Assembly (NCBI GenBank): GCA_031292915.1
Contig: JAUMSH010000028.1
Location: forward strand, 1-13,652
Direction: 5' to 3'
From: Collinsella sp.
GTDB lineage: Bacteria > Actinomycetota > Coriobacteriia > Coriobacteriales > Coriobacteriaceae
Length of the DNA stretch: 13,652 nucleotides
Below, in pieces: positions 1 to 8,290 of the stretch. Position numbers and translations under genes: made by a program. Numbering within the stretch: position 1 is the first letter of the stretch; each line of letters opens with the position of its first letter. The notes below the pieces were generated by a model. That model saw only the letters and a list, made by a program, of their open reading frames with translations, ran no database searches and was not told the DNA's origin.

Positions 1-3000
1 AGCGATGGCGCCGTCTTTGCCGTCGAATTCCTGCCTGGCCAGTTTGACCAGCGCGCCGACTCCGCCAGCGAGTGCGTGCAGCTCATCAGCCAGGGCGAGC
101 GCCCCGCCGTGCGCTCCGCCAAGGTCTATATGATCTCGGGCGCTCTGGACGAAGCCGCCATCGAGGCCATCAAGCACTACGTGGTGAACCCCGTCGAGGC
201 GCGCATCGCCTCGCTCGACTTGCCCGAGACACTGTACATGGAGACTCCCGAGCCCCAGCCCGTCGAAGTGCTCGACGGCTTCCGCGAGCTCGACGAGGCC
301 GACCTTGCCGCCTTTATCTCCGAGCGCGGTCTTGCCATGGACGAGGCGGACATCGCCTTCTGCCAGCAGTACTTCCGCGATGAGGATCGCGACCCCACCA
401 TCACCGAGATCCGCGTGATCGACACCTACTGGTCCGATCACTGCCGCCACACCACCTTCGGCACCGTCCTGGACGACGTGACGATCGACGACGCCGTGGT
501 GCAGCAAGCCTTCGACCGCTACATGGAGATGCGCCACGAACTCGGCCGCGATGCCAAGCCCGTCTGCCTCATGGACATGGGCACCATCGGCGCCAAGTAC
601 CTTAAGAAGACCGGCGTCATGACCGATGTCGACGAGTCCGAGGAGATCAACGCCTGCACCGTCAAGGTGAAGGTCGATGTCGACGGCGAGGACCAGGACT
701 GGCTGTTCCTGTTGAAGAACGAGACCCACAACCACCCGACCGAGATCGAGCCCTTCGGCGGCGCCGCCACCTGCGTGGGCGGCGCCATCCGCGACCCGCT
801 CTCGGGCCGCAGCTACGTGTACCAGGCCATGCGTGTCACCGGCGCCGGTGACCCCACCGTCCCGGTTTCCGAGACGCTCGAGGGCAAGCTGCCGCAGCGC
901 AAGCTCGTAACCACTGCCGCCGCCGGCTACTCCAGCTACGGCAACCAGATCGGCCTTGCCACCGGTCAGGTCAACGAGCTCTATCACCCCGGTTACGTGG
1001 CCAAGCGCATGGAGGTTGGCGCCGTCGTGGGCGCTACCCCGGCAAACCACGTTCGTCGCGAGTGCCCCGCCCCCACCGACAAGATCATCCTGCTGGGTGG
1101 CCGCACCGGCCGTGACGGCATCGGTGGCGCCACCGGCTCCTCCAAGACCCAGAACACCGAGTCCATCGAGACCTCGGGTGCCGAGGTCCAGAAGGGCAAC
1201 GCCCCTGTCGAGCGCAAGCTGCAGCGTCTGTTCCGCCGCGGCGACGCCTGCCGTCTGATCAAGCGCTGCAACGACTTTGGCGCCGGCGGCGTCTCGGTCG
1301 CCGTGGGCGAGCTTGCCGACGGCCTGTATGTCGACCTGGACACCGTGACCAAGAAGTACGACGGCCTGGACGGCACCGAGCTCGCTATCTCCGAGTCCCA
1401 GGAGCGCATGGCTTGCGCCGTCGCCGACGGTGACGTCGAGGAGTTCATGGGCTACGCCGCCGAGGAGAACCTCGAGGCGACCGTTATCGCCGAGGTTACC
1501 GCCGAGCCGCGCATGCGCATGGCCTGGAACGGTGTCGCCATCGTCGACCTATCCCGCGAGTTCCTCAACTCCAACGGCGCGCCCAAGCACCAGGTCGCCC
1601 ACGTGTGCGCCCGCAGCGTGTGGCAGCCCAGCTGGGCCGGCACCACGCTTGCCGAGCGCATGACCTCGCTTGTCACCGACCTCAACGTTGCCTCCAACAA
1701 GGGCCTTTCCGAGCGCTTCGACTCCACCATCGGCGCCGCGACCGTGCTTATGCCCTTTGGCGGCAAGACGCAGCTCACCCCGAGCTCGGCCATGGTCGCC
1801 AAGTTCCCCGTGGACGGCGAGACCACCACGGCAAGCGCCATGGCATGGGGCTTCAACCCCTACCTGATGGAAGCCGACCAGTTTGCTGGCGCCTACCTGT
1901 CCGTGGTCGAGTCCATCGCCAAGCTCGTGGCTGCCGGCTTTGAGCACAAGCGCGCCCATCTCTCCTTCCAGGAGTACTTCGAGCGTCTGCGCACCGAGGC
2001 CGAACGCTGGGGCAAGCCCACGGCGGCCGTCCTGGGCGCCCTCATGGCCCAAGTCGACCTGGGTGCCGGCGCCATCGGCGGCAAGGACTCTATGAGCGGT
2101 TCGTTTGAGGACGAGGCCGGCGAGCTCAACGTTCCGCCGACTCTGATCAGCTTCGCTGTGGCCGTGGGCCGCGCGGCGCGCGCCGTCTCCCCTGAGTTCA
2201 AGGGCCTGACGCACCGCGTCGTCCGCATCGCCCCCGCCACCTATGGTGAGGACTACCGCCCCGACGCCCAGCAGCTGCTCGCCGCGTTTGACGCCGTCGA
2301 GGCGCTCACTGCTACCGGCAACGCCCTGGCAATCTCCACGCCCGGCTACGGCTGTGGCGCCGAGAGCCTCTTTAAGATGTGCGTCGGCAACCAGATCGGT
2401 ATCGAGCTTGCCGAGGATGTGGACGTGGAGAGCCTCTTCACCCCGCTCTATGGCAGCTTTATCGTCGAGCTCGCCGAGGACGCCGAGCTGCCCAAGGTCG
2501 CCGACGGCGTTGTCGTCGAGCCCCTGGGCACCACCGTCGAGGGCTATGTCATCGACACCGGCTCCGAGGTCATCGAGCTCGCCGAGCTCCAGGAGGCCTG
2601 GGAGAGCGGCATCGAGGGCGTCTTCGCCTACCGCAGCGCCGGCGAGACCCCCGAGGTCGAGACCATCGACTTCCGCGCCAAGGACATCCACGTGTACGGC
2701 GGCGCCAAGATCGCCCGCCCGCGCGTGATCATCCCCGTGTTCCCCGGTAACAACTGCGAGTACGACAGCGCCCGCGCCTTCCGTGCCGCCGGTGCCGAGG
2801 CCGACACCTTCGTCATCAACAACCTCACGCCCGAGGCCGTCGCTGAGAGCACCCACGAGCTTGCCCGCCGCATCCGTGCAAGCCAGATTGTCATGATTCC
2901 CGGCGGCTTCTCGGGCGGTGACGAGCCCGACGGCTCCGCCAAGTTCATCACGGCGTTCTTCCGCGCTCCCGAGGTCACCGAAGCAGTCCGCGACCTGCTC

Positions 3001-3525
3001 CAGGCCCGCGACGGCCTGATGCTGGGCATTTGCAACGGCTTCCAGGCCCTGGTCAAGCTCGGTCTGGTGCCCTACGGCGACATCGTCGACGCCACGCCCG
3101 ATGCGCCCACGCTGACGTTCAACACCATCGGTCGCCACCAGAGCCGCCTGGTGCGCACCCGCATCTCGTCCAACCTGTCCCCGTGGCTGTCGCAGTGCAG
3201 CCTGGACGACCCCTACACCGTCGCCATCAGCCACGGCGAGGGCCGCTTTGTCGCCAACGACGAGGTACTCGCCCAGCTGATCGCCAACGGCCAGGTCGCC
3301 ACGCAGTACGTGGGCGAGGACGGCAAGCCCAGCATGGATCTTTCCGTCAACCCCAACGGCTCCGCACTCGCCATCGAGGGCATCACGAGCCCCGACGGCC
3401 GCGTCCTGGGCAAGATGGGCCATGCCGAGCGTCGCGGCGACAACCTGTACCGCAACGTGCCCGAGCATGTCCCCGGCGACAAGTTCATGCCGATCTTTGA
3501 GAGCGGCGTAGCCTACTTCGCTTAA
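1..3525 (+). CDS. purL: Phosphoribosylformylglycinamidine synthase, single-chain, 5'-truncated by window
   Basis: Cytosolic enzyme of de novo purine synthesis: converts FGAR, ATP and glutamine to FGAM. The frame is open from base 1 (VEFLPGQFDQRADSA near the start is family sequence), so the gene begins outside the window; a GTG at 76 is internal. The 1174 visible codons compare with roughly 1240-1260 for this family, so about 70-90 residues are missing. Counting codons from base 1: the signature WSDHCRHTTF is at 144-153, the ATP/metal segment ETHNHPTEIEPFGG at about 241-254, and GGKDSMSGSF of the second synthetase half at 693-702. A fused class-I glutaminase domain starts near 905, with nucleophile Cys1011 in GICNGFQ and His1141/Glu1143 in GHAER completing the triad. 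All key residues are present, so it should be functional. It ends in TAA and is followed by a strong terminator. Family assignment is very secure. Confidence 0.97.
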   Translation, partial: SDGAVFAVEFLPGQFDQRADSASECVQLISQGERPAVRSAKVYMISGALDEAAIEAIKHYVVNPVEARIASLDLPETLYMETPEPQPVEVLDGFRELDEADLAAFISERGLAMDEADIAFCQQYFRDEDRDPTITEIRVIDTYWSDHCRHTTFGTVLDDVTIDDAVVQQAFDRYMEMRHELGRDAKPVCLMDMGTIGAKYLKKTGVMTDVDESEEINACTVKVKVDVDGEDQDWLFLLKNETHNHPTEIEPFGGAATCVGGAIRDPLSGRSYVYQAMRVTGAGDPTVPVSETLEGKLPQRKLVTTAAAGYSSYGNQIGLATGQVNELYHPGYVAKRMEVGAVVGATPANHVRRECPAPTDKIILLGGRTGRDGIGGATGSSKTQNTESIETSGAEVQKGNAPVERKLQRLFRRGDACRLIKRCNDFGAGGVSVAVGELADGLYVDLDTVTKKYDGLDGTELAISESQERMACAVADGDVEEFMGYAAEENLEATVIAEVTAEPRMRMAWNGVAIVDLSREFLNSNGAPKHQVAHVCARSVWQPSWAGTTLAERMTSLVTDLNVASNKGLSERFDSTIGAATVLMPFGGKTQLTPSSAMVAKFPVDGETTTASAMAWGFNPYLMEADQFAGAYLSVVESIAKLVAAGFEHKRAHLSFQEYFERLRTEAERWGKPTAAVLGALMAQVDLGAGAIGGKDSMSGSFEDEAGELNVPPTLISFAVAVGRAARAVSPEFKGLTHRVVRIAPATYGEDYRPDAQQLLAAFDAVEALTATGNALAISTPGYGCGAESLFKMCVGNQIGIELAEDVDVESLFTPLYGSFIVELAEDAELPKVADGVVVEPLGTTVEGYVIDTGSEVIELAELQEAWESGIEGVFAYRSAGETPEVETIDFRAKDIHVYGGAKIARPRVIIPVFPGNNCEYDSARAFRAAGAEADTFVINNLTPEAVAESTHELARRIRASQIVMIPGGFSGGDEPDGSAKFITAFFRAPEVTEAVRDLLQARDGLMLGICNGFQALVKLGLVPYGDIVDATPDAPTLTFNTIGRHQSRLVRTRISSNLSPWLSQCSLDDPYTVAISHGEGRFVANDEVLAQLIANGQVATQYVGEDGKPSMDLSVNPNGSALAIEGITSPDGRVLGKMGHAERRGDNLYRNVPEHVPGDKFMPIFESGVAYFA

Positions 3526-3562
3526 TACGTTCCCATCGGGTACAATCCCTTCGGGTAACATC

Positions 3563-3599
3563 ACCCGCCACCGACACATCCGGTGGCGGGTTCTTTTTT
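3563..3599 (+). terminator. Intrinsic terminator after purL
   Basis: A perfect 11-bp stem, ACCCGCCACCG (3563-3573) and CGGTGGCGGGT (3581-3591), with a 7-nt loop, is followed by TCTTTTTT. It lies 38 nt after the purL stop. It also sits only 14 nt before the eamA ribosome binding site, so it could act as an attenuator for that gene if a promoter lies upstream of it. Confidence 0.93.
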
Positions 3600-3612
3600 G
3601 CTTCGCGCATGT

Positions 3613-3620
3613 AGGAAGGA
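3613..3620 (+). promoter_or_regulatory. Ribosome binding site deciding the eamA start
   Basis: AGGAAGGA is a strong Shine-Dalgarno match located 4 nt upstream of ATG 3625. It fixes the start downstream of the purL terminator rather than at the in-frame GTG at 3583. Confidence 0.8.
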
Positions 3621-3624
3621 CACC

Positions 3625-4560
3625 ATGGAAAGCCGCAAGCCGTATCTCGCCACCCTGCCTGGACTCATCCTGGGCTGTCTTGTTTGCTGTGCACTCTGGG
3701 GATCGGCCTTTCCCTGCATCAAGATCGGCTACGGCCTCTTTGGCATTCCCGCGCACGACAGCGCCTCGCAGCTGCTCTTCGCGGGCCTGCGCTTCGCCCT
3801 TGCCGGCATGCTGGTCATTGTTGGCATGAGCGTGGCCCAGCGCCGTCCGCTCGTTCCGCAAGCGCGCGATATCAAGCCCATCTGCATCTTGTCGCTCTTC
3901 CAGACCATCGGCCAGTACTTCTTTTTCTACCTGGGACTCTCGCGTGCCAGTGCTATGTCGAGCTCCATCATCGAGGCCAGCGCCAACTTCTTGGCTATCC
4001 TCTTTGCCGCCCTGGCGTTTCGCACCGAAAAGCTCAATACGGCCAAGGTGCTCGGCTGCGTACTGGGCTTTGCCGGTGTCGCGCTCGTCAACCTTTCGGG
4101 CGCGGACGGCACTTTTGGCTTTGCGCTCGACGGCGAGGGCTTTATCCTGGCCTCCACCGTCGCGGGTGCCCTTTCGACCTGCCTGATCGGTATCTTCTCG
4201 CGCGAGCACGACGGCGTCTTGCTTGCCGGGTGGCAGTTCTTGGTCGGCGGCCTGGTCCTCACCGCCATCGGTTTGTTGATGGGTGGCGCGCTCTCCCCCA
4301 CGGCGATTGCCCCCGCCATCGCGCTCATCATCTACATGGCGCTTATCTCCGCGGTCGCCTACTCGCTGTGGTCGCGCCTGCTTGCCGTCAACCCCGTCAG
4401 CCGCGTCTCGGTCTTTGGGTTTATGAACCCCGTGTTTGGTGTGCTGCTGAGCGCGCTGCTGCTCGGCGAGGGTGCTGGCACGAGCCCCGTTACCGTCATC
4501 GTTGCCCTGCTGTTGGTCTGCGGCGGCATCGTCATCGTCAACAAACCCAAAAAAGCTTAA
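3625..4560 (+). CDS. EamA/DMT-family transporter
   Basis: A 311-residue inner-membrane carrier of the drug/metabolite transporter superfamily. It has two EamA repeats and about ten hydrophobic helices. The first repeat carries CCALWGSAFPCIKIGY near residues 20-35, typical of helix 1, and the second begins near residue 165. Family members export amino acids, nucleobases or other metabolites; the substrate cannot be read from sequence. I chose ATG 3625 because AGGAAGGA (3613-3620) stands 4 nt before it. A longer frame from GTG 3583 would start inside the terminator hairpin and is rejected. The gene follows purL in the same direction but is separated by a terminator, so co-transcription would need read-through. 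It is closed by its own terminator at about 4628-4662. Family is sure; substrate unknown. Confidence 0.9.
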   Translation: MESRKPYLATLPGLILGCLVCCALWGSAFPCIKIGYGLFGIPAHDSASQLLFAGLRFALAGMLVIVGMSVAQRRPLVPQARDIKPICILSLFQTIGQYFFFYLGLSRASAMSSSIIEASANFLAILFAALAFRTEKLNTAKVLGCVLGFAGVALVNLSGADGTFGFALDGEGFILASTVAGALSTCLIGIFSREHDGVLLAGWQFLVGGLVLTAIGLLMGGALSPTAIAPAIALIIYMALISAVAYSLWSRLLAVNPVSRVSVFGFMNPVFGVLLSALLLGEGAGTSPVTVIVALLLVCGGIVIVNKPKKA

Positions 4561-4627
4561 CGAACTGCCCTTATTTAGCAGAGGGGATTCATGTACCTTA
4601 GCTTAATGGAGTACATCGGTGAGCTGA

Positions 4628-4662
4628 GGGCCGCCACGCACGCAAGCGTGCGCCCCTTTTTT
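4628..4662 (+). terminator. Intrinsic terminator after the EamA transporter gene
   Basis: Stem CGCACG (4637-4642) and CGTGCG (4647-4652) with a CAAG loop. GGG at 4628-4630 can pair with the following CCC across a bulge. Six T residues (4657-4662) follow and directly abut the stop codon of the opposite-strand GGDEF gene at 4663. It works only in the + direction: the minus-strand transcript has an A run, not a U run, before it. Confidence 0.82.
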
Positions 4663-5804
4663 CTAGCGTATCTGGACGCCGGCCTTCTTTTTCTCGGCCT
4701 TGACGCGGTAGAGCTCCGCATCGGCAGCGCGAAGTAAGTCTTGCCAGGTATCAACACTATCGCCGATCCGCGCGTAACCGACGGACATCCGCAATGCATA
4801 CGGCACCTCGGCACGAGCGAGCTCGTCGTTAATCGCCGAACACAGGTCTATGATGTCCTGTTCCGCCGCAGCCTTCTGGAGCACCACAAACTCATCGCCG
4901 CCATAACGTGCGATAAAACCACCAGACGCCGAGCAGACCTCTTTGAGCGTAGCAGATATGACCTGGAGAGCATGGTCGCCCTCCACATGTCCATAGCGAT
5001 CGTTAATCAGCTTAAAGCCGTCGGCGTCCATCATAAGCAGATACACATCATCGGCTGATCAGCACCCGAGAACAGCGACAGCATATAGGTCTCAAAACGG
5101 TTGCGATTGTTGAGGCCAGTCAACGGGTCGGTCGAGATCAGCTGCTCCTGGTAGATGATGTAGAGCAGCAGGATGCTCAGCGTTATACCGACACAAAGGC
5201 CCGGTACCGAAAACAAAACCTGGAAGGTACCGCCCACCAGAGCGGGAACCACAAAAAAGGCGAGGGTGCGATAAATGGCCTTCGTTTGCAGGCTTTCGAC
5301 TTTTCGAGCCTGAATAAAGGCATGCAAGGACGTATATATGATGTAGCAGTAGCTAACGATAGGTTGAATCATATAGAGCGCTCCGCGACGATATACGCCC
5401 TGCGCATCGATATAGAACATAGTGTGCGTCCAGTAGCTGGTAAATGCCAGCACGACCACCAATACGGTTGGCAACGTCACGATCGCAACCCTATAGCGCG
5501 CGGTCAAAAGGCGAGAGCCCTGCACTGTCTCGGAATAGAAAAACCAAATGAGGCACGCGATGGCGAACAGCGAAAACGAGACCGCGTTGGAAATCCAGTT
5601 GGCCGTGATGCCTACAGGAGTGCTCACGCCGTCTGAGAGCGTCCAGATCATATCGAAGAAAATGTAGGCAGCAGACGTGTAGCCGAGCATGCTAAACAAG
5701 AGCTGCTGGGTGCTCGAGAACAAGGAGCGGCGGCTTCGTGCGGCAAGCCCGATAAGAACAATCATGCATAGCAGGAATATCTCAATCTTGAGTGCCTTAA
5801 CCAC
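4663..5804 (-). pseudogene. Membrane diguanylate cyclase (GGDEF), frameshifted
   Basis: Two minus-strand frames together give one protein of about 380 residues. The upstream part (5804 down to a TGA at 5033-5031) encodes seven hydrophobic helices and the start of a GGDEF domain, STDPLTGLNNRNRFETY. The downstream part (from about 5058 to 4663) resumes with DDVYLLMMDADGFKLINDRYGH and holds an intact RYGGDEF active site. The inhibitory RxxD site is absent (small residues, no Asp). Joining them needs a -1 shift, or one missing base, between 5058 and 5031; no slippery heptamer is visible there. Without repair neither product contains a whole catalytic domain. I prefer GTG 5804 as start, because AAGGGA stands 9 nt upstream; a TTG at 5822 is in frame but lacks a good site. 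If intact it would synthesise cyclic di-GMP at the membrane. Sequencing error versus real mutation is undecided. Confidence 0.78.
5031..5058 (-). other. Frameshift overlap in the GGDEF gene
   Basis: The first frame stays open to TGA at 5033-5031. The second frame opens after a TGA at 5061-5059. The shift must therefore fall in these 28 nt, just before the metal-binding Asp of DADGF. The stretch contains GATGATGTG but no homopolymer run of the kind used in programmed slippage. Confidence 0.75.
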
Positions 5805-5893
5805 CAGACGCCATCCCTTCAATATCCAAGTGGTCAGAATCGCCCGATTCGTGTCTGGGCAATAAACGCCCCTACTCCGCAGGGGTAAGGGGA

Positions 5894-5902
5894 ATAATAG
5901 CA
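5894..5902 (-). promoter_or_regulatory. Possible extended -10 element for the GGDEF gene
   Basis: On the minus strand TGCTATTAT matches the extended -10 pattern TGnTATAAT, and lies about 90 nt before the GTG start at 5804. A TTGCAG 19 nt further upstream could serve as a weak -35. This is pattern matching only. Confidence 0.3.
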
Positions 5903-5903
5903 G

Positions 5904-5945
5904 AGCGCCCGAACGTCACTGCAAGACAGTTTTCGTTCGGGCGCT
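5904..5945 (-). terminator. Long hairpin downstream of kdgT, probable terminator
   Basis: A perfect 12-bp inverted repeat, AGCGCCCGAACG (5904-5915) and CGTTCGGGCGCT (5934-5945), encloses a smaller ACTG/CAGT stem. On the minus strand it lies 46 nt after the kdgT stop. The following minus-strand bases, CTGCTATTATTCC, are only moderately T-rich, so termination may be weak. The + strand side has no T run at all. Confidence 0.55.
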
Positions 5946-5991
5946 CAAACGGCGCGAATTGCACGCCAGCTTGATTGACTCGCGTCGACGA

Positions 5992-7014
5992 TTACTCGCC
6001 ATCGATGTCGGTCGCAACGGCCTCCTCGATGGCCTCGACACCGGCAGGCGACAGATCCTCTTTGCCGTGGCAGAACTTCTTATCGACCCAGCCGGTCAGA
6101 ATCGGGGCCATGATTGCCGTGATGATGACGGCGGTGGCGATCTGCGCATACGCGGTGGGCGCAAGCTCGGCATAGCGCGGAGCGACCTCGGCGAGGGCGA
6201 CCGGCGTGGTCATAGCCGTGCCGGCAATGGTGGAGCATGCCACAGCCGCCTTACCGTTACCGCCACACAAGCGCTCGAAGGCAAAGGTAATGGGGCCGAC
6301 GATAAAGAGCGTGATGAGGCCCAGCAGGATGCCCGAAATACCGCCGGTGATAAAGCTCGAAAGGCTCATGGACGCACCGAGCTGAAAACCGATGACAGCG
6401 ATCGCGGGATTGGCGCCGGGGACCAGCAGGTTCTTGATAAACGGGAACAAGTTGCCCAGGACCATGCCGATAACAAGCGGCAGGATGGATCCGATGATGG
6501 TGCCGACGGGGATGTTGGCGAGACCCGAGACACCGAGGATGATCATCGTGACGGCGGGGCCGGCCGTAAAGAACAGGATACCGACAGCGCCCTGTTCGGA
6601 CTCATCGCCGAACTCGCCCATGATGCCCGTATAGAGCGCCATGTTGCAAAACGTGATGCCGCCGATGATAGACACGGAGCTCAGGCCCAGGAAGTTGTCG
6701 TTAAAGAAGTACGCGACGCCCAGGCCCAACGCGGCTGCCACCACAAGCTTAGGGATCAGCACGACGATGCCGGTCTTGATAGCGCTCGGCGTGGACTTAA
6801 AGCTGATGCCGGCACCCACGAAGAGCAGGATCGCAGCGACGATGGTATTGGAGCCGCCGCGGCAAGCGGCGGTAAAGAAGCCGCCGATCTCAAAGACCTG
6901 CGGGCAGAAGGTATTGAGCAAAAGGCCAACGATCATGGGATAGATCATGATGTCACCCGGGATACGCGGTACCTTGAATTTCTTTTGCTCGTTGGCGGTC
7001 GCTTCCTGTGCCAT
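5992..7014 (-). CDS. kdgT: 2-keto-3-deoxygluconate permease family transporter
   Basis: A 340-residue, very hydrophobic inner-membrane protein of the KdgT family, which takes up 2-keto-3-deoxygluconate and related uronate breakdown products by proton symport. Recognisable family stretches are RIPGDIMIYPMIVGLLLNTF near residues 16-35, GGSNTIVAAILLFVGAGI, and GGITFCNMALYTGIMGEFGD in the middle. Length is near the family norm of about 330. I start it at ATG 7014 (MAQEATANEQ), preceded by a G-rich GGGGGT site; a TTG at 7044 would add ten unlikely residues. It is transcribed alone: azlD ends 143 nt upstream and a hairpin follows. No kinase, aldolase or uronate isomerase gene for this pathway is near, so the actual substrate is inferred from family only. 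I saw no convincing promoter in 7015-7157. Confidence 0.88.
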   Translation of the reverse strand: MAQEATANEQKKFKVPRIPGDIMIYPMIVGLLLNTFCPQVFEIGGFFTAACRGGSNTIVAAILLFVGAGISFKSTPSAIKTGIVVLIPKLVVAAALGLGVAYFFNDNFLGLSSVSIIGGITFCNMALYTGIMGEFGDESEQGAVGILFFTAGPAVTMIILGVSGLANIPVGTIIGSILPLVIGMVLGNLFPFIKNLLVPGANPAIAVIGFQLGASMSLSSFITGGISGILLGLITLFIVGPITFAFERLCGGNGKAAVACSTIAGTAMTTPVALAEVAPRYAELAPTAYAQIATAVIITAIMAPILTGWVDKKFCHGKEDLSPAGVEAIEEAVATDIDGE

Positions 7015-7157
7015 GAAACCCCCATTTCCGCTGACGCAGAACAAAAGCCCACGTCACGCTTTGCTACAGTAAAGTTTGACCATGGTACCAGAAGAAGCAG
7101 ACCGGCTCGGTGAGAAATTCGATTCGTTGGGCCGGGACGCTAAACGCGCCCTTGCTT

Positions 7158-7481
7158 TTATACAAGGCTCAAAACGATATAGAACACGATGCCCGAGACG
7201 CAGCACCACAACATCGACTTTGTCTTGATTGCCACCGCCACGACACCGGCAGCCGCAATCCAGGGAATCAAGCCCTGCCACAAGCCGGCGTCGAAAGCGC
7301 CAGGGCTTATCAAATCGTTAGCGACCAGCGCCGCAAAGGCGGCGGGCGGAATATAACCCAAGGCCTCGGTAACGCGGGGCGACAGCGTTCTCCCGCGCAA
7401 CGCAAACGCCGGGGCAATGCGGAAAAACGCGATGGCCGCCCATGACGACAGCCATAGGACCAAAAACTCATTAACGGGCAT
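7158..7481 (-). CDS. azlD: AzlD-type branched-chain amino acid transport subunit
   Basis: A small 107-residue membrane protein with about four hydrophobic helices and the family pattern RIAPAFALRGRTLSPRVTEA followed by YIPPAAFAALVANDL. AzlD partners AzlC in exporting branched-chain amino acids or analogues such as 4-azaleucine. The start is ATG 7481 (MPVNEFLVLWLSS), with GGAAGGAG 8 nt upstream; this start lies inside azlC, overlapping its end by 11 nt and implying translational coupling. Length matches the family (about 100-110). The gene ends at 7158 without a clear intrinsic terminator before kdgT; only a weak GC-rich inverted segment is present. Identity is secure because of the adjacent azlC. 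Confidence 0.9.
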   Translation of the reverse strand: MPVNEFLVLWLSSWAAIAFFRIAPAFALRGRTLSPRVTEALGYIPPAAFAALVANDLISPGAFDAGLWQGLIPWIAAAGVVAVAIKTKSMLWCCVSGIVFYIVLSLV

Positions 7482-8163
7482 CGCGAGCACTCCTTCCTTC
7501 GGCGAGAGCATCGCACGCAAGCGCCGCGGCAACGCCGACGAGCACGCTTGCCGGCACGGCGATATTCGTCCACCCCAAGAACTTGCATATGGCGACGGAC
7601 ACCGCAGCCAAACCGGCAGCTACGACATTGCCGCGCGACAGTCGCTGCGAAAAGAGCAGGCAGATAAAGAGCGAGGTGCAGACAAAACCCGCAATAGCGG
7701 TGGGAACATCGACAACGGCGCCGACGATGGCGCCCGTCGTGCACGAAACGCCCCATGTCGCGATGAGAATCGCGTTAAGCACAAAGGACTCGAGCAGACC
7801 CCAATCCTCCCCTTCAACCAACTTGGCAAGCGAGATGCCATATGCCTCCTCGGTGAGCGTCGCGGCAACGGCCAGCGTCTGACGCTTCGAGGCACCCCTC
7901 AGATGGGGTGCGATCGATGCCGAATAAAGTGCAAAGCGCGAGGAGATTGCGGCCACACTTGCGACAATCGATGCCGCAGGCACACCTGCCAGCCACAGAT
8001 TGCAGACCATAAACTGCCCGCTACCCGTCACAAACGTGCTGCTCAGAGCAAAAACCATCCAGGGCTCCATTCCCGTCTGCGCCATAATCATTCCGCACGG
8101 CGCGCCTATCGCAACATAGGTAAGCATCACCGGCCAGACGGTTTTAACTATTTTGAGCACCAT
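7471..8163 (-). CDS. azlC: AzlC-type branched-chain amino acid permease
   Basis: A 230-residue integral membrane protein of the AzlC family, the large subunit of a branched-chain amino acid exporter. Typical segments are WPVMLTYVAIGAPCGMIMAQ near residues 10-30, SGQFMVCNLWLAG, and SSRFALYSASIAPHLRG near 75-95; TLTEEAYGI follows. I chose ATG 8163 (MVLKIVKTVWPVML), preceded by GAGGAG at 4 nt; longer in-frame extensions would run through the divergent control region and add a basic, non-membrane tail. It is cotranscribed with azlD, which it overlaps by 11 nt. It is divergent from the HD-domain gene across 127 nt, where a perfect inverted repeat may be an operator. Export of amino acids is known for the family; the exact substrate is inferred. 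Confidence 0.92.
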   Translation of the reverse strand: MVLKIVKTVWPVMLTYVAIGAPCGMIMAQTGMEPWMVFALSSTFVTGSGQFMVCNLWLAGVPAASIVASVAAISSRFALYSASIAPHLRGASKRQTLAVAATLTEEAYGISLAKLVEGEDWGLLESFVLNAILIATWGVSCTTGAIVGAVVDVPTAIAGFVCTSLFICLLFSQRLSRGNVVAAGLAAVSVAICKFLGWTNIAVPASVLVGVAAALACDALAEGRSARDAR

Positions 8164-8223
8164 AGGGCTCCTCGTCCCGACAAGATTTCCGAGCCGCATT
8201 CGACGACGCGGCAGAATCATCGC

Positions 8224-8259
8224 CCGGTGGCAACCGAGTTCACCTACAATTGCCACCGG
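8224..8259. repeat. Perfect 10-bp inverted repeat in azlC/HD divergent region
   Basis: CCGGTGGCAA (8224-8233) and TTGCCACCGG (8250-8259) are exact reverse complements separated by 16 nt. Centre-to-centre spacing is 26 bp. The intervening segment ends in TACAAT (8245-8250), a plausible -10 for the HD gene. The position, between two divergent starts and without a T run after it, suits an operator better than a terminator. The bound protein is unknown. Confidence 0.6.
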
Positions 8260-8290
8260 ATCGAAAGACACAGCTTTTTAGGAAGTCATT

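Noticed and set aside
76..78. GTG as the purL start
   Set aside because: Family sequence continues in frame upstream of it to base 1, so the gene is simply cut by the window.
1549..4209. Minus-strand open frame of 886 codons antisense to purL and the EamA gene
   Set aside because: It covers two strongly supported + genes, crosses the purL terminator, and its translation is rich in Gly/Ala/Asp/Leu/His without family features. Long antisense frames are common in high-GC coding DNA.
4591..4616. ATGTAC/GTACAT dyad between the EamA stop and its terminator
   Set aside because: Only 6 bp with a long spacer, in the 3' untranslated region, with no gene start close by. Likely chance.
5031..5058. Programmed ribosomal frameshift joining the two GGDEF halves
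   Set aside because: No X-XXY-YYZ heptamer or downstream pseudoknot signal is apparent in the 28-nt overlap. An ordinary indel is simpler.
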